Assembly: GCF_037860775.1 (NCBI RefSeq)
Contig: NZ_JBBEWC010000004.1
Location: forward strand, 186,001 to 250,000
Direction: 5' to 3'
Length of the DNA stretch: 64,000 bases
DNA from: Emticicia soli
GTDB lineage: Bacteria; Bacteroidota; Bacteroidia; Cytophagales; Spirosomataceae
The notes under the pieces are model-generated. The model was not told where the DNA came from, searched no databases, and saw only the letters and a list, made by a program, of their open reading frames with translations. Position numbers and translations under genes: made by a program. Position 1 is the first letter of the stretch; every line of letters starts with the position of its first letter. Below, piece by piece: positions 8,530-17,543 of the stretch.

Positions 8530-10401
8530 TTAGATAGCATAGTTTTTGTTTTCGAGCCAGGATAAAAATGTAATCAACATAATAACAAAAGCGGCTTCCC
8601 TATGTTCTGATGAATTACCCTGTCCCAAAAATAGTCTATCACAATCAGATTTTAAAGCAGTTACGTTAATATATTTTCGGGCATTTCTATAGGAATCGTC
8701 CGTTAAAACATGAGTGATATATGTCTTTGACTCTATGAATTTTTCTGTAAAATTTGGTGAAAATGCCGACTTATCTTTACGCCATTGAATTTCCTGTGGC
8801 ACAAAATCTTGCATTGCCCTTCGCATAAGGCTTCTTTTGCTGTTATTCAGAAGAAACTGTTCAGGAGGGGTGTCCATAAAAAACTCGCAAATACTTTTAT
8901 CAAGCATTGGAACAGTACATTCTAAACCATAGGAAGCACTTAATTTTTTTTGTGTATTAAACAATAACCCTCCAATAATACCACCATCAATAATGCGTGC
9001 AAAACGGTTCTTTACGGCCCCTCCAACTCCGAATATTCTTTTTTTATTGGTAGCGGTAAGCAGAGTATCGTTTAGTCTTATCGAATCTGGTCTGAGATAC
9101 TTTCTGAACAGCATATAAAAGCGATCTGGAATAGCAGGTTCAATAATCAATTGACTGATAGCCGTTAAAAGTGATAGCTTATCATATTTTTTAAGAACTA
9201 AAAAATAATCCCATGCTTTTTGATATTGACGCTCTCTCAGCATCTCATAAATCATACCTGATCCCTTATTTGAAATAGCAAAATCACCTCCAAAGCCTGT
9301 AAAAAAAAGTCCTGTACCGTACTTTTGGGCGGCAGAGTACAAGGCTTTATCAACATAAATAAAGGGATAACACAGTGCTTCTGTTCGCTCGCAAGTATCT
9401 TCTAAGTCATCAAATGGGCCAATCTCTTCGGGCAACTGCACAAATTCCTGAACAATATTTGGATATTTTTTACCAGTCAATTCTATATAATATCTTTCGT
9501 CGGCAATAGACCCCTTATACTTTTCAGCCACAACATGCGAAAAAGTATACAACGGTTGGTTTTTTCTGGCAAGCTCTTTGGCTAATATACCTGCAAGAAA
9601 AGAAGAGTCAAGACCCCCACTAAGAGCCAAGCCAACCGGTTTATCAGTATGCAGCCTGTTTCTTACTGATTGTATAAGTAAATCTGTTAAGCATTCTGCC
9701 CAATCAGCATCTTTTATGAATTGATATTTACCTTGTTTTTTCAAGGTCCAGTATTGAGTAACAATAGGCTTAGAACCATATTTATTTTTATACGATAATT
9801 GTGAAGCTCCTTTTAATTGGTAAATATCCGTATCAAAAGTTGAGCCATCAAAGTTGTTTTTTAGAAAATCTATTAATACACCTTTATTAAGGTTATGAGG
9901 TTTTTTCTTTAAAGCAAGAATACCTTTTATTTCACTCGAAAAAATAAAAGTATCTGCTGAAGAATAGTAATAGAAAGAGCGAAATCCAATATGATCGGTT
10001 GCCGCAAACAATTTTCTGGTTTCTTTGTTCCAGATAACAAAAGCAAATTCACCTTCCAGATAATCGGTGCATAGATTATCCCATTTTTTATACGCTTCTA
10101 ATATTAACTCGGAATCTCCTATGTATTCTTTTTTGTTATTCAATAGCAACCGATTAATAAGGTCATTTCTATTATCCAGACGGCTGTCAGAAGTAATTAT
10201 ACAATTATATTTCTCAAATAGAAATGACTCATTTCGCTGATAAACAGAGGTAATTAACTGAAAATTGCCAATTACAACGTGGGTATCTTCATAAACTTTA
10301 GCCCCATCTGTTGCACGGTGGCGTAGTATAGCCTGCAGTGCTTTAGAATCAGTATCCGGCTTTGCCTCAGAAGTATAAATAATGCCAAAAATAGCGCTCA
10401 T
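8530..10401 (-). CDS. Asparagine synthase-like protein, probable lasso peptide cyclase (C protein)
   Basis: This 623-residue protein has an N-terminal class II glutaminase-like domain (about 1-200) and a C-terminal asparagine synthetase domain with the PP-loop SGGLDSS at 261-267. The nucleophile Cys2 found in genuine AsnB (MCG..) is replaced: the protein begins MSAIFG. The RGPDG motif is degenerate (RHRATDGA). Loss of glutaminase function is typical of lasso cyclases, which use ATP to adenylate an Asp/Glu side chain and close a macrolactam. The late motifs (CTVPMLDKSICEFF and RRAMQDFVPQEIQWRKDKSAFSP) also fit that group. Its partner is the 51-residue peptide gene 38 nt downstream. No B1/B2 (leader binding, peptidase) genes are nearby. 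An amide-forming enzyme for another small product is the alternative. Confidence 0.75.
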   Translation of the reverse strand: MSAIFGIIYTSEAKPDTDSKALQAILRHRATDGAKVYEDTHVVIGNFQLITSVYQRNESFLFEKYNCIITSDSRLDNRNDLINRLLLNNKKEYIGDSELILEAYKKWDNLCTDYLEGEFAFVIWNKETRKLFAATDHIGFRSFYYYSSADTFIFSSEIKGILALKKKPHNLNKGVLIDFLKNNFDGSTFDTDIYQLKGASQLSYKNKYGSKPIVTQYWTLKKQGKYQFIKDADWAECLTDLLIQSVRNRLHTDKPVGLALSGGLDSSFLAGILAKELARKNQPLYTFSHVVAEKYKGSIADERYYIELTGKKYPNIVQEFVQLPEEIGPFDDLEDTCERTEALCYPFIYVDKALYSAAQKYGTGLFFTGFGGDFAISNKGSGMIYEMLRERQYQKAWDYFLVLKKYDKLSLLTAISQLIIEPAIPDRFYMLFRKYLRPDSIRLNDTLLTATNKKRIFGVGGAVKNRFARIIDGGIIGGLLFNTQKKLSASYGLECTVPMLDKSICEFFMDTPPEQFLLNNSKRSLMRRAMQDFVPQEIQWRKDKSAFSPNFTEKFIESKTYITHVLTDDSYRNARKYINVTALKSDCDRLFLGQGNSSEHREAAFVIMLITFLSWLENKNYAI

Positions 10402-10434
10402 TAATGCTTGAATTGTCGAGAATTAAATAAAAAA

Positions 10435-10473
10435 ATCTCATAGAGACTTAAGAGTTGTAAATCTCTATGAGAT
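10435..10473 (-). terminator. Terminator of the sorbosone dehydrogenase-like gene
   Basis: A 12-bp perfect stem (10435-10446 with 10462-10473) is followed on the minus strand by a T-run. It lies between the gene ending at 10482 and the cyclase-like gene starting at 10401, so the latter is probably transcribed separately. Confidence 0.75.
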
Positions 10474-10481
10474 CGAAACTT

Positions 10482-11726
10482 TTATTTTTGATAGCTAATC
10501 TTGTAGATTGTGCCGCCCAAATCGTCAGAAACGTAGAGCGAGCCATCAGGGCCTTGAGCTAAGCCACAAGGGCGATGTTGCACCGGACCAGTTGGTTTTG
10601 CCAGGTCAATTCCTGCGAAATTATCAGCAAAAATCTCCCAGTTGCCTGATGGTTTACCGTTTTTAAAAGGCACAAAAGCCACCATATAACCTTTCTTCAA
10701 CTCAGGCGATTGCCCGTGGAAAGCAATGAAAGCACCATTGCGGTATTTAGCCGGAAACATAGTACCTGTGTAAAACAACAATCCATTTGGCCCTAAGTGA
10801 GCAGGGAATGCCGCCGCAGGATTAATGGCTTTTTCGCCACCTGTTTTTTTGCCATCTCCACCGTATTCAGGGCATAGAATTTTCTTTTTCTGAAAATGGT
10901 CGTAGTACACATAAGGCCAGCCTGCATCTGCACCCTCGTGCAGTTCGTACATGGTTTCAGCAGGTAATTTAGTACTCTGCTCTGGCGTATACAAATTAGG
11001 GAAAGATTCATGAAACTGACCTCGGCCATGCATCATCACAAATAACTTGTTCGATTTTGTGTTCCAATCCATTCCTACAATATTTTTCAATCCGGTTGAA
11101 TACCGTGAGCCTTCAGCGTACGATTGGCTTAGTTTATTGGTTTTAAAGCGCCACACACCCCCTACCGAATCAAGCAAAGCACAAGGCGAAATACCTTTGT
11201 TGGTTCCTTTTTCTTTACAGACTTCGTCATACGAGCCTACTGTTACATAGATATTGTCGTTGTTATCGAGCGTAATAGATTTTGACTCGTCACGTCCTTT
11301 GGCAACCAGTCCGGTTACTATCAGTTCAGGATTATCAATGTTTGCAATCTCGCCATTGGCATCAAGTTGGTAACGATATACCCCTGTGTTCGACGATGAA
11401 TAAAGTGTATTGCCTTTAATCACGATTCCGGTCCCTTTGTAGTCTAGCAGGTTTTTCTGTGCGTCTATTTTACCGTCACCATCAGAATCATAAAGATAAA
11501 CCAAGCCTTTACCGTCTTTTAGCTTCGATAATTTAGCATAAACGCCACCTTTGCTATTTACGGCAATGTGTCTGGTAGCTCCGAGGTCGGTGCCGATAAT
11601 AGTGGTTGTGAATCCGGCCGGAACTTTAATGGCAGCAGCGGGAGTCTCGTCATAATTGTAAGCAGAAACTAGAGGCACACCCACTAAAGCAAGAAGCAGG
11701 TAGCGCATCTGAGGAAATGTTCGCAT
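10482..11726 (-). CDS. Glucose/sorbosone dehydrogenase-like beta-propeller protein
   Basis: This 414-residue protein has an N-terminal signal peptide (MRYLLLALVGVPLVSA; the start could be Met1 at 11726 or Met7 at 11708). The remainder looks like the six-bladed propeller of PQQ-dependent sugar dehydrogenase-like proteins, with VPAGFTTTIIG at the start, HGRGQFHESFPNLYTPEQ in the middle and RPCGLAQGPDGSLYVSDDLGGTIYKI at the end. It would act in the periplasm. Whether it binds PQQ and oxidises a sugar is not certain, since many relatives are uncharacterised. Confidence 0.75.
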   Translation of the reverse strand: MRTFPQMRYLLLALVGVPLVSAYNYDETPAAAIKVPAGFTTTIIGTDLGATRHIAVNSKGGVYAKLSKLKDGKGLVYLYDSDGDGKIDAQKNLLDYKGTGIVIKGNTLYSSSNTGVYRYQLDANGEIANIDNPELIVTGLVAKGRDESKSITLDNNDNIYVTVGSYDEVCKEKGTNKGISPCALLDSVGGVWRFKTNKLSQSYAEGSRYSTGLKNIVGMDWNTKSNKLFVMMHGRGQFHESFPNLYTPEQSTKLPAETMYELHEGADAGWPYVYYDHFQKKKILCPEYGGDGKKTGGEKAINPAAAFPAHLGPNGLLFYTGTMFPAKYRNGAFIAFHGQSPELKKGYMVAFVPFKNGKPSGNWEIFADNFAGIDLAKPTGPVQHRPCGLAQGPDGSLYVSDDLGGTIYKISYQK

Positions 11727-11942
11727 GAGTAGTATTTATAAATTATGGTTGAAAATAGAGAAGCAGCTTACGCCACTTGCTAGCAAAGATAAAGAAAGTA
11801 TAAAGAGTTTTGAATGATTCGTTGGCAAAGACTTCTGAAATATCTTTTATCGGGTATAATTATTTGCTTTCTATACTCTTGTATATGTGATTTTCATAAA
11901 AATTGCTTTAATTTCGCTACTCAACCTATTAAAAGCCTATTT

Positions 11943-12944
11943 ATGAAAACATCATTATTATTCGCCTTTATAATTACTATGAGCTATACTGCAACAGCCC
12001 AACAAAAGACCCTTGGCAAGGTAAATCGCCTTGATGCCGCCCTTGATAATCTGATAGATAAAGATGCTAAAATTGAAATTCTGAGCGAAGGATACGACTG
12101 GGCAGAAGGCCCTGCGTGGGTAAAAGACGGCAACTATCTGTTGTTTTCTGATGTACCCGCCAATACTGTTTACCGCTGGAAAGAAGGCGAAGACACAAAG
12201 CCTTTTCTGAAACCCTCGGGCTATACAGGTATTGGGGTATATAGCGACGAACCCGGCAGTAATGGTTTGATAATAAACAAAGATGGCATGCTTGTTTCGT
12301 GCGAACATGGCGACCGCCGTATTTCGGTAATGCCTCTCACAGTTGGTGGCAAACGAACCCTTGCCGATAATTATGCAGGCAAGCGTTTCAATAGCCCCAA
12401 TGATATAGTACAGAAGTCGAACGGTGATTATTATTTTACCGACCCGCCTTATGGCTTAATGAAAAAAGACCAAGACCCTACCAGAGAAACCGAACTCTTT
12501 GGGGTTTATCGCAGAGCCACAAATGGCACCGTAACCTTGATTGTAAAAGACTTGAGCCGCCCAAACGGTTTAGCGTTTTCGCCTGATGAAAAAACGCTGT
12601 ATGTGGCGCAGTCAGACCCTGACAAGGCCTATATTATGTCGTATCCGGTGCTGGCAGATGGTAAAGTAGGCAAAGGCAAAATTCTGTTCGATGCCACGCC
12701 AATGGTAAAAGAAGGTCTGCAAGGCTTGCCTGATGGATTGAAAATTGATAAAAAAGGAAACATTTTTACTACAGGCCCAGGAGGAATATTGATACTCACG
12801 CCAGCAGGTAAATTATTAGGAAGAATAGAAACAGGCGTGCCTACGGCTAATTGTGCGTGGGGTAATGATGGCTCAACGCTCTACATTACGGCAGATATGT
12901 ACCTGTTACGGATCCAGACCAAAACTGTTGGTGTAGGATTTTAG
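11943..12944 (+). CDS. SMP-30/gluconolactonase family protein
   Basis: The start is set at 11943 because MKTSLLFAFIITMSYTATAQ is a clear signal peptide; an ATG at 11814 adds 43 residues that look non-coding. The mature protein of about 310 residues has the SMP-30 propeller motifs EGPAWVKDGNYLLFSDVPANTVYRW, FNSPNDIVQKSNGDYYFTDPPYG and RPNGLAFSPDEKTLYVAQSD. These contain the conserved Glu, Asn and Asp metal ligands. The family hydrolyses sugar lactones such as gluconolactone. It lies divergently next to the sorbosone/glucose dehydrogenase-like gene, which would make lactones, so a joint role in periplasmic sugar oxidation is plausible. Confidence 0.85.
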   Translation: MKTSLLFAFIITMSYTATAQQKTLGKVNRLDAALDNLIDKDAKIEILSEGYDWAEGPAWVKDGNYLLFSDVPANTVYRWKEGEDTKPFLKPSGYTGIGVYSDEPGSNGLIINKDGMLVSCEHGDRRISVMPLTVGGKRTLADNYAGKRFNSPNDIVQKSNGDYYFTDPPYGLMKKDQDPTRETELFGVYRRATNGTVTLIVKDLSRPNGLAFSPDEKTLYVAQSDPDKAYIMSYPVLADGKVGKGKILFDATPMVKEGLQGLPDGLKIDKKGNIFTTGPGGILILTPAGKLLGRIETGVPTANCAWGNDGSTLYITADMYLLRIQTKTVGVGF

Positions 12945-12971
12945 TGCTGTTTCTATGAATCATAAAATATA

Positions 12972-13008
12972 AAAAGACCCTTTCTTTTTATTCAGGAAAG
13001 GGTCTTTT
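12972..13008. terminator. Bidirectional terminator
   Basis: A 13-bp perfect stem (12972-12984 with 12996-13008) with A/T ends lies between the convergent SMP-30 and M16 genes. Confidence 0.85.
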
Positions 13009-13022
13009 GTAGTAAAATTATA

Positions 13023-14306
13023 TTATTTACCACCTACAACTACCTCACACAAATCTTCGGGTTTAAAGTAGGTGTTAGCCATTTCGATTACATCTATTGG
13101 CGTAATTGCCCTGATTTTCTGAATGTAATTATCATAAAAATCAGCAGGTAATTCATCTAAAAGTATAATTTTTTGGCGGTCAGCTACTTCAAAAGGCGTA
13201 TTCAACGAACCTACCAAAGAACCAATCATGTAGTTTTTGGCTGTTTCCATTTCATCTTCGTCCACAGGTTCAGTTTGTAGTCTTCTTATTTCCTTAACTA
13301 TTTCATCAAGCGTTTGTTGGGTAAATTCTTTTTTTACATCGGTACCCATTACCAGATACCCACCATAACGCTGGGGAATCAAGCCTGACGAAATACCGTA
13401 AGTAAAGCCTTTCTCTTCACGGATATTTTTCATGAGACGGCTGCCGAAGTATCCACCAAAAATAGTATTGGTAACAATAAACTTGAAGAAATCGGGATGT
13501 GTACGGCCAAATAACCTTTTACCTAAGCGAATTGATGATTGTACGTTATCTAAACGCTCAAGCAATACACTCTCAGGACGCTTTATTTCATCAGCATTAT
13601 CAACAATACTATCGTGTGCAGGAGTTTCTAATGGTGTTTGTCCCAAATGTTGATTGAGTGCCTGTATCTCAGTATCACCAAACTGACCTGAAATAAAAAC
13701 CCTGAAAGTTTTCCCTTTTACATTCTTCTCATAAAAGTCTTTTACAGCATCTCGGCTAATGTTTTCAATTAGGGCCAATGTTAAGGTTTTTCCGTAAGGG
13801 TGGTCTGTGCCATAAATCTGCTCTCTGAAAATCTGCCCCGCTACATACGAACTTTTCTCTAAGCTGATTTTGAGGTTTTGTGAAGTAATATTCTTCTGAA
13901 CCTGCAATTCGTTTTCAGGAATTACCGAATCGGCAATCATTTCCTGTAATAAAGGCAGCAGTTTTGGCAGATGTTTGGTAAGCCCGTGAACAGTTATACC
14001 TAATCGCTCAACCGATTGGCTAATCTCTAAAAAAGCACCGTACTGGTCGAATTGCTCACTGATTTGCGTAGCTGAATAGTTTGAAGTTCCTTCCGAAAGC
14101 ATTTTTGAGGTAAAATAAGATTCGCCAACATGGTTTTCGTAGCGGCTACCTGCCTCAAAAATCAGTTCTAAACGCACTACCGGCTGCTCTCCTGCCTTAA
14201 CCATATACACGGGTACTTGGTTGCCAAGCAATACTTCTTCTGCTTTTGGTATACTTACCTGCTCTATTATTTGCGATGGAGGTGCTATTGTGCGGTCTAA
14301 TGTCAT
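13023..14306 (-). CDS. M16 (pitrilysin) peptidase homologue lacking the zinc motif
   Basis: This 427-residue, cytoplasmic-looking protein has two M16 domains. In the first, FEAGSRYENHVGESYFTSKMLSEGT aligns with the catalytic region but has no HxxEH zinc-binding motif. In the second, KNIREEKGFTYGISSGL is the conserved Arg/Tyr substrate-binding block. This is the pattern of the non-catalytic partner in two-subunit M16 peptidases. In many Bacteroidota an active partner gene is adjacent, but none is next to it here (ftsZ upstream, SMP-30 downstream). It may pair with a distant gene or act as a chaperone-like subunit. Confidence 0.85.
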   Translation of the reverse strand: MTLDRTIAPPSQIIEQVSIPKAEEVLLGNQVPVYMVKAGEQPVVRLELIFEAGSRYENHVGESYFTSKMLSEGTSNYSATQISEQFDQYGAFLEISQSVERLGITVHGLTKHLPKLLPLLQEMIADSVIPENELQVQKNITSQNLKISLEKSSYVAGQIFREQIYGTDHPYGKTLTLALIENISRDAVKDFYEKNVKGKTFRVFISGQFGDTEIQALNQHLGQTPLETPAHDSIVDNADEIKRPESVLLERLDNVQSSIRLGKRLFGRTHPDFFKFIVTNTIFGGYFGSRLMKNIREEKGFTYGISSGLIPQRYGGYLVMGTDVKKEFTQQTLDEIVKEIRRLQTEPVDEDEMETAKNYMIGSLVGSLNTPFEVADRQKIILLDELPADFYDNYIQKIRAITPIDVIEMANTYFKPEDLCEVVVGGK

Positions 14307-14346
14307 AGATAGGTTTAATTAAAATCTAATATATATTATACAGAAA

Positions 14347-14398
14347 AAGTAAAATGAATAATGAACAATTCTATAAAAGTTCATTATTCATTTTACTT
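14347..14398 (-). terminator. Hairpin downstream of ftsZ
   Basis: A 20-bp perfect stem (14347-14366 with 14379-14398) with a 12-nt loop lies 34 bp past the ftsZ stop. It probably separates ftsZ from the M16 gene, which is on the same strand. Confidence 0.75.
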
Positions 14399-14431
14399 CA
14401 ACAGATGTTTTATCTACTTAGAACAAAAAAA

Positions 14432-15766
14432 CTAGCGGGCAGATTCCATCATATTAAGCAAATAATCCAATTCGTATTCCAATACTTTTCCACCTTGCTT
14501 TAATTTTCGGATATCTTGTAGCTCAACACCATTACGGGCATAAGCAGGGCTGTTTAAAGCCGGATTTCTGTAGCCCTCTCTCATAAACCGCTGAATCATG
14601 GTTTTGATTTGGTCAGTATCGTCTTTCTTTGCAGGCTCAGGCGCCATGGCAACTTGCTGTGTTTGCTTAGAATGTTGTACTTGCTCTTTCTTTGCCGTTT
14701 CTTTTTCGCCTCTCACTGCTGTTTCAGCAGTTTCTTCAAGCACCTCAAACTCAGCCTCTTTTACTTCTTCATGCTCGGGCAATAGGTCAAAGCCTGCTGC
14801 AACAATAGTAACCCTTACTTTTTTGCCCAGGTGCTCGTCAACGGCAAAGCCGTGTTTAAACAATCGGGCTTTAGCCTGAATCTGGCTTTCAATAAACTTA
14901 GTGACCAATGTTTGGTCTGATAACTTGATTTTATGCTCAGGGCTATACGCAATACTTACCAATACACGTTGTGCACCGCTAATACCATTACTTTCTAACA
15001 GAGGAGACGAAAGTGCCGCTCTGATAGCATCTTCTGCTCTTTTGTCGCCCTCGGCCTCGGCTGTACCCATTACGGCTTGTCCGGCATTGCCTAATACCTT
15101 CTTTACATCGGCAAAGTCAAGGTTGATAATTCCAGGACGTGTAATAAGCTCGGCTATACTCTTTACACCATTGGCCAATACATCGTCAGCTTTGGCATAC
15201 GCCTCATCGATATCCATATCACCATACTGTAATTCAAGACGCTCGTTCTTGATAATGAGTACAGTATCGCTATATTTTTTTAACTCTTCAATACCCGCTC
15301 TTGCCTGAAGAATCTTGTCTTCTCCTTCAAACGTAAAAGGGTCGGTTACTACTGCTACCGTTAAGCGTTCCATTTCTTTGGCTATGCGTGCAATTACCGG
15401 CGCAGCACCTGTACCGGTACCACCACCCATACCTGCCGTAATAAACACCATTTCGGTAGGTTCTTTAAGCACTTCCCGAATCGCTTTTTCGCTTTCTTCG
15501 GCGGCTTTTTTACCCATGCTTGCTTCTGTTCCTGCACCTAAACCCTTGGTTAGTTCAATACCTATCTGCAAACGGCGGATATCTGTCGGTGCAGACTCCA
15601 AAGCTTGCTGGTCGGTATTACAAATAACTAAACCAATATCGCGAACACCCAAATGATGCATATGCTTTACAGCATTACAACCTGCACCACCAACACCAAT
15701 TACCTTGATGATGTTTTTAAATTTGTTTTTGCTCGAAACAATTTCGAATTCTGGTTCTGGAGACAT
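14432..15766 (-). CDS. ftsZ: Cell division protein FtsZ
   Basis: This 444-residue tubulin-like GTPase polymerises into the division ring. The GTP-binding signature GGGTGTG is at 114-120, preceded by VIGVGGAGCNAV at about 32-43. The T7-loop/catalytic region INLDFADVKKVL is intact. After the core (about residue 330) comes a charged linker. The conserved C-terminal peptide that binds FtsA is only loosely recognisable (SPAYARN) and is followed by an extra tail. The gene is last in the ftsQ-ftsA-ftsZ series and has its own -7 box upstream. Confidence 0.97.
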   Translation of the reverse strand: MSPEPEFEIVSSKNKFKNIIKVIGVGGAGCNAVKHMHHLGVRDIGLVICNTDQQALESAPTDIRRLQIGIELTKGLGAGTEASMGKKAAEESEKAIREVLKEPTEMVFITAGMGGGTGTGAAPVIARIAKEMERLTVAVVTDPFTFEGEDKILQARAGIEELKKYSDTVLIIKNERLELQYGDMDIDEAYAKADDVLANGVKSIAELITRPGIINLDFADVKKVLGNAGQAVMGTAEAEGDKRAEDAIRAALSSPLLESNGISGAQRVLVSIAYSPEHKIKLSDQTLVTKFIESQIQAKARLFKHGFAVDEHLGKKVRVTIVAAGFDLLPEHEEVKEAEFEVLEETAETAVRGEKETAKKEQVQHSKQTQQVAMAPEPAKKDDTDQIKTMIQRFMREGYRNPALNSPAYARNGVELQDIRKLKQGGKVLEYELDYLLNMMESAR

Positions 15767-15817
15767 TTCAGTATGAATTTATGTAGATTAGGAAAGCATT
15801 TTTGTTTTTGCAGTCAA

Positions 15818-15825
15818 CAAAAATA
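15818..15825 (-). promoter_or_regulatory. Probable -7 element of ftsZ
   Basis: TATTTTTG on the minus strand, a perfect TAnnTTTG, lies 51 bp before the ftsZ start in a 283-bp gap behind ftsA. No matching -33 was seen, so support is partial. Nothing else was recognised in this gap. Confidence 0.4.
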
Positions 15826-16049
15826 TCTGGGGTAAACGCAATGTATTACTCCTGTGAGGAACATGGCTCTTCTTATAAGGTTTGGCATTATCGTTTAGCA
15901 GCAAATACGTTTATTCACTTATTTTATAATATATACTTAAAAAAACGTAAAATTGTTTAGATAAATATATACTCTCTTAGCACGCATCTTGTGAGTATGT
16001 TTTAAAATTTTACTTTTTGGTCAGAATTACAGAATCTAAATATACTCTT

Positions 16050-17465
16050 TTAATTTGTATAACCTTTATCATCTCCCATATCAATTTTCCCGACTTTCTT
16101 TTTAAACCAGCCGAATATCCCGCCACTATTTGGCTCTTCTTCTTGCGGTGGCTCTTCTTTCTTGCCGTTAATTTTGCTATTCGGAGTATCAAAGCCGTTG
16201 TTATAGTTACCTATTGACACCTGGCTTTCAGGCACTTCACCCCAGATTACCTCTTCAGGTACACGCTCATCAAGTGGTAAAAAGCCTGATAAAACAAGCC
16301 CTACTACTGTTGAGTATTTAAGGTCAACGATTTTGCTCACGGCTGTTTCGCCAATGTTTCTGACAGTATTACCTAAACGGATATTCATACCGTTGGTTAC
16401 TTTGGTAAATACTTCTTTTATCATGGCAATATTGGCCGTACCGCCAGTTAGCACAACACCGCTTATCAACTGCCCATCATAGCCCGAATGCATGATTTCG
16501 GCCATCACCATAGAGGCAATCTCTTTCATGCGTTCTTCTATAATGATACTTACGTTTTGTGCTACAATCTCCTTGTCAGGCAAGCCATCTACTCCCGGAA
16601 TCTTGATGATGTCGTTTTTGCCGACTTCATCAGGTGGAATGGCTCCCATAATCAGTTTCAGTTTTTCGGCATTATCAGGTAATATCTGAAACGCCTTCAC
16701 CAGATCGTTGGTAATGCTTTTACCAGCAAACGGAATCACCGAAATATGGCGCAAGCCACTTTCCTGAAAAATGGCTATTTCGGTAGTATCGCCACCGATA
16801 TTTACAACGGCAACACCTAGCTTCTTATCTACTTCGCTCAACACCGCCATGGCATCAGCCAGTGGCGTAAACAAAGTATGAACAATCTTAAGCGGCACAA
16901 ATCTGTGGTTGTGCTGTACCTTTACGCCTACGCTTTCAATGGTTCGGCGCAAAGCCAGGTGTGGGTCGTTAGGTGTCGAAATCAAAAAGAAATTACCACC
17001 TAGTGTAATACCAAAACGACCTACCGGGTTATCGGGCACATGTGCCCTGTCAACAATAAACTCTTGCGGGAAAGTGTGAATAATAATATTCCCTGCCGTT
17101 GGACGAAACGATTTACGGATGTCAACAGCTAATCTTTCTATCTCTTCTTTGCGGATAGTGCTACGGCTATCGTCTCTGGTCAGAAAACTCTGATGCGCTT
17201 TCCCCTCTACATTCTCACCTGAAATATTGACAATCACATTATGGATGTTGATGTCGGCCTTATCAGAAAGTATATTCAGAATACGGTCAATGTCTTTGGC
17301 CGTAAACTCTAAATTAACTACGGTACCATTAGATACCCGACCTCTCTGGGTAGGCTCTTCCACGATGTCAAGAATTTTCACCTTCCCGACCTCGTCCATT
17401 ATGCCAGCAACGGCACAAATTTTTGTGCTGCCAATGTCAATACCTACTATTACGCCTTTACTCAT
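16050..17465 (-). CDS. ftsA: Cell division protein FtsA
   Basis: This 471-residue actin-like protein tethers FtsZ to the inner membrane. It has the phosphate-1 motif GIDIGSTKICAV at the N-terminus, the SHS2 (1C) domain at about residues 85-165, VVNIGGDTTEIAIF (phosphate 2) and GVVLTGGTANI (adenosine motif). The C-terminus carries a Pro/Glu-rich linker and then FGWFKKKVGKI, which fits an amphipathic membrane-targeting helix. It lies between ftsQ (78-bp gap) and ftsZ. Confidence 0.96.
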   Translation of the reverse strand: MSKGVIVGIDIGSTKICAVAGIMDEVGKVKILDIVEEPTQRGRVSNGTVVNLEFTAKDIDRILNILSDKADINIHNVIVNISGENVEGKAHQSFLTRDDSRSTIRKEEIERLAVDIRKSFRPTAGNIIIHTFPQEFIVDRAHVPDNPVGRFGITLGGNFFLISTPNDPHLALRRTIESVGVKVQHNHRFVPLKIVHTLFTPLADAMAVLSEVDKKLGVAVVNIGGDTTEIAIFQESGLRHISVIPFAGKSITNDLVKAFQILPDNAEKLKLIMGAIPPDEVGKNDIIKIPGVDGLPDKEIVAQNVSIIIEERMKEIASMVMAEIMHSGYDGQLISGVVLTGGTANIAMIKEVFTKVTNGMNIRLGNTVRNIGETAVSKIVDLKYSTVVGLVLSGFLPLDERVPEEVIWGEVPESQVSIGNYNNGFDTPNSKINGKKEEPPQEEEPNSGGIFGWFKKKVGKIDMGDDKGYTN

Positions 17466-17543
17466 TTCCTTAGTTTTTAGGGCATTTATCCTGACTATTT
17501 ATTTATGGAGGGTTTCATAAATTTATAAATGCCAACCTCTGTT

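Noticed and set aside
11814..11942. Upstream ATG of the SMP-30 gene
   Set aside because: The extension has no signal-peptide logic, whereas a clean signal peptide starts at 11943.
14598..15656. Several plus-strand frames opposite ftsZ
   Set aside because: They mirror the conserved ftsZ sequence, are Ser/Ala/Thr-rich and have no motifs or promoters.
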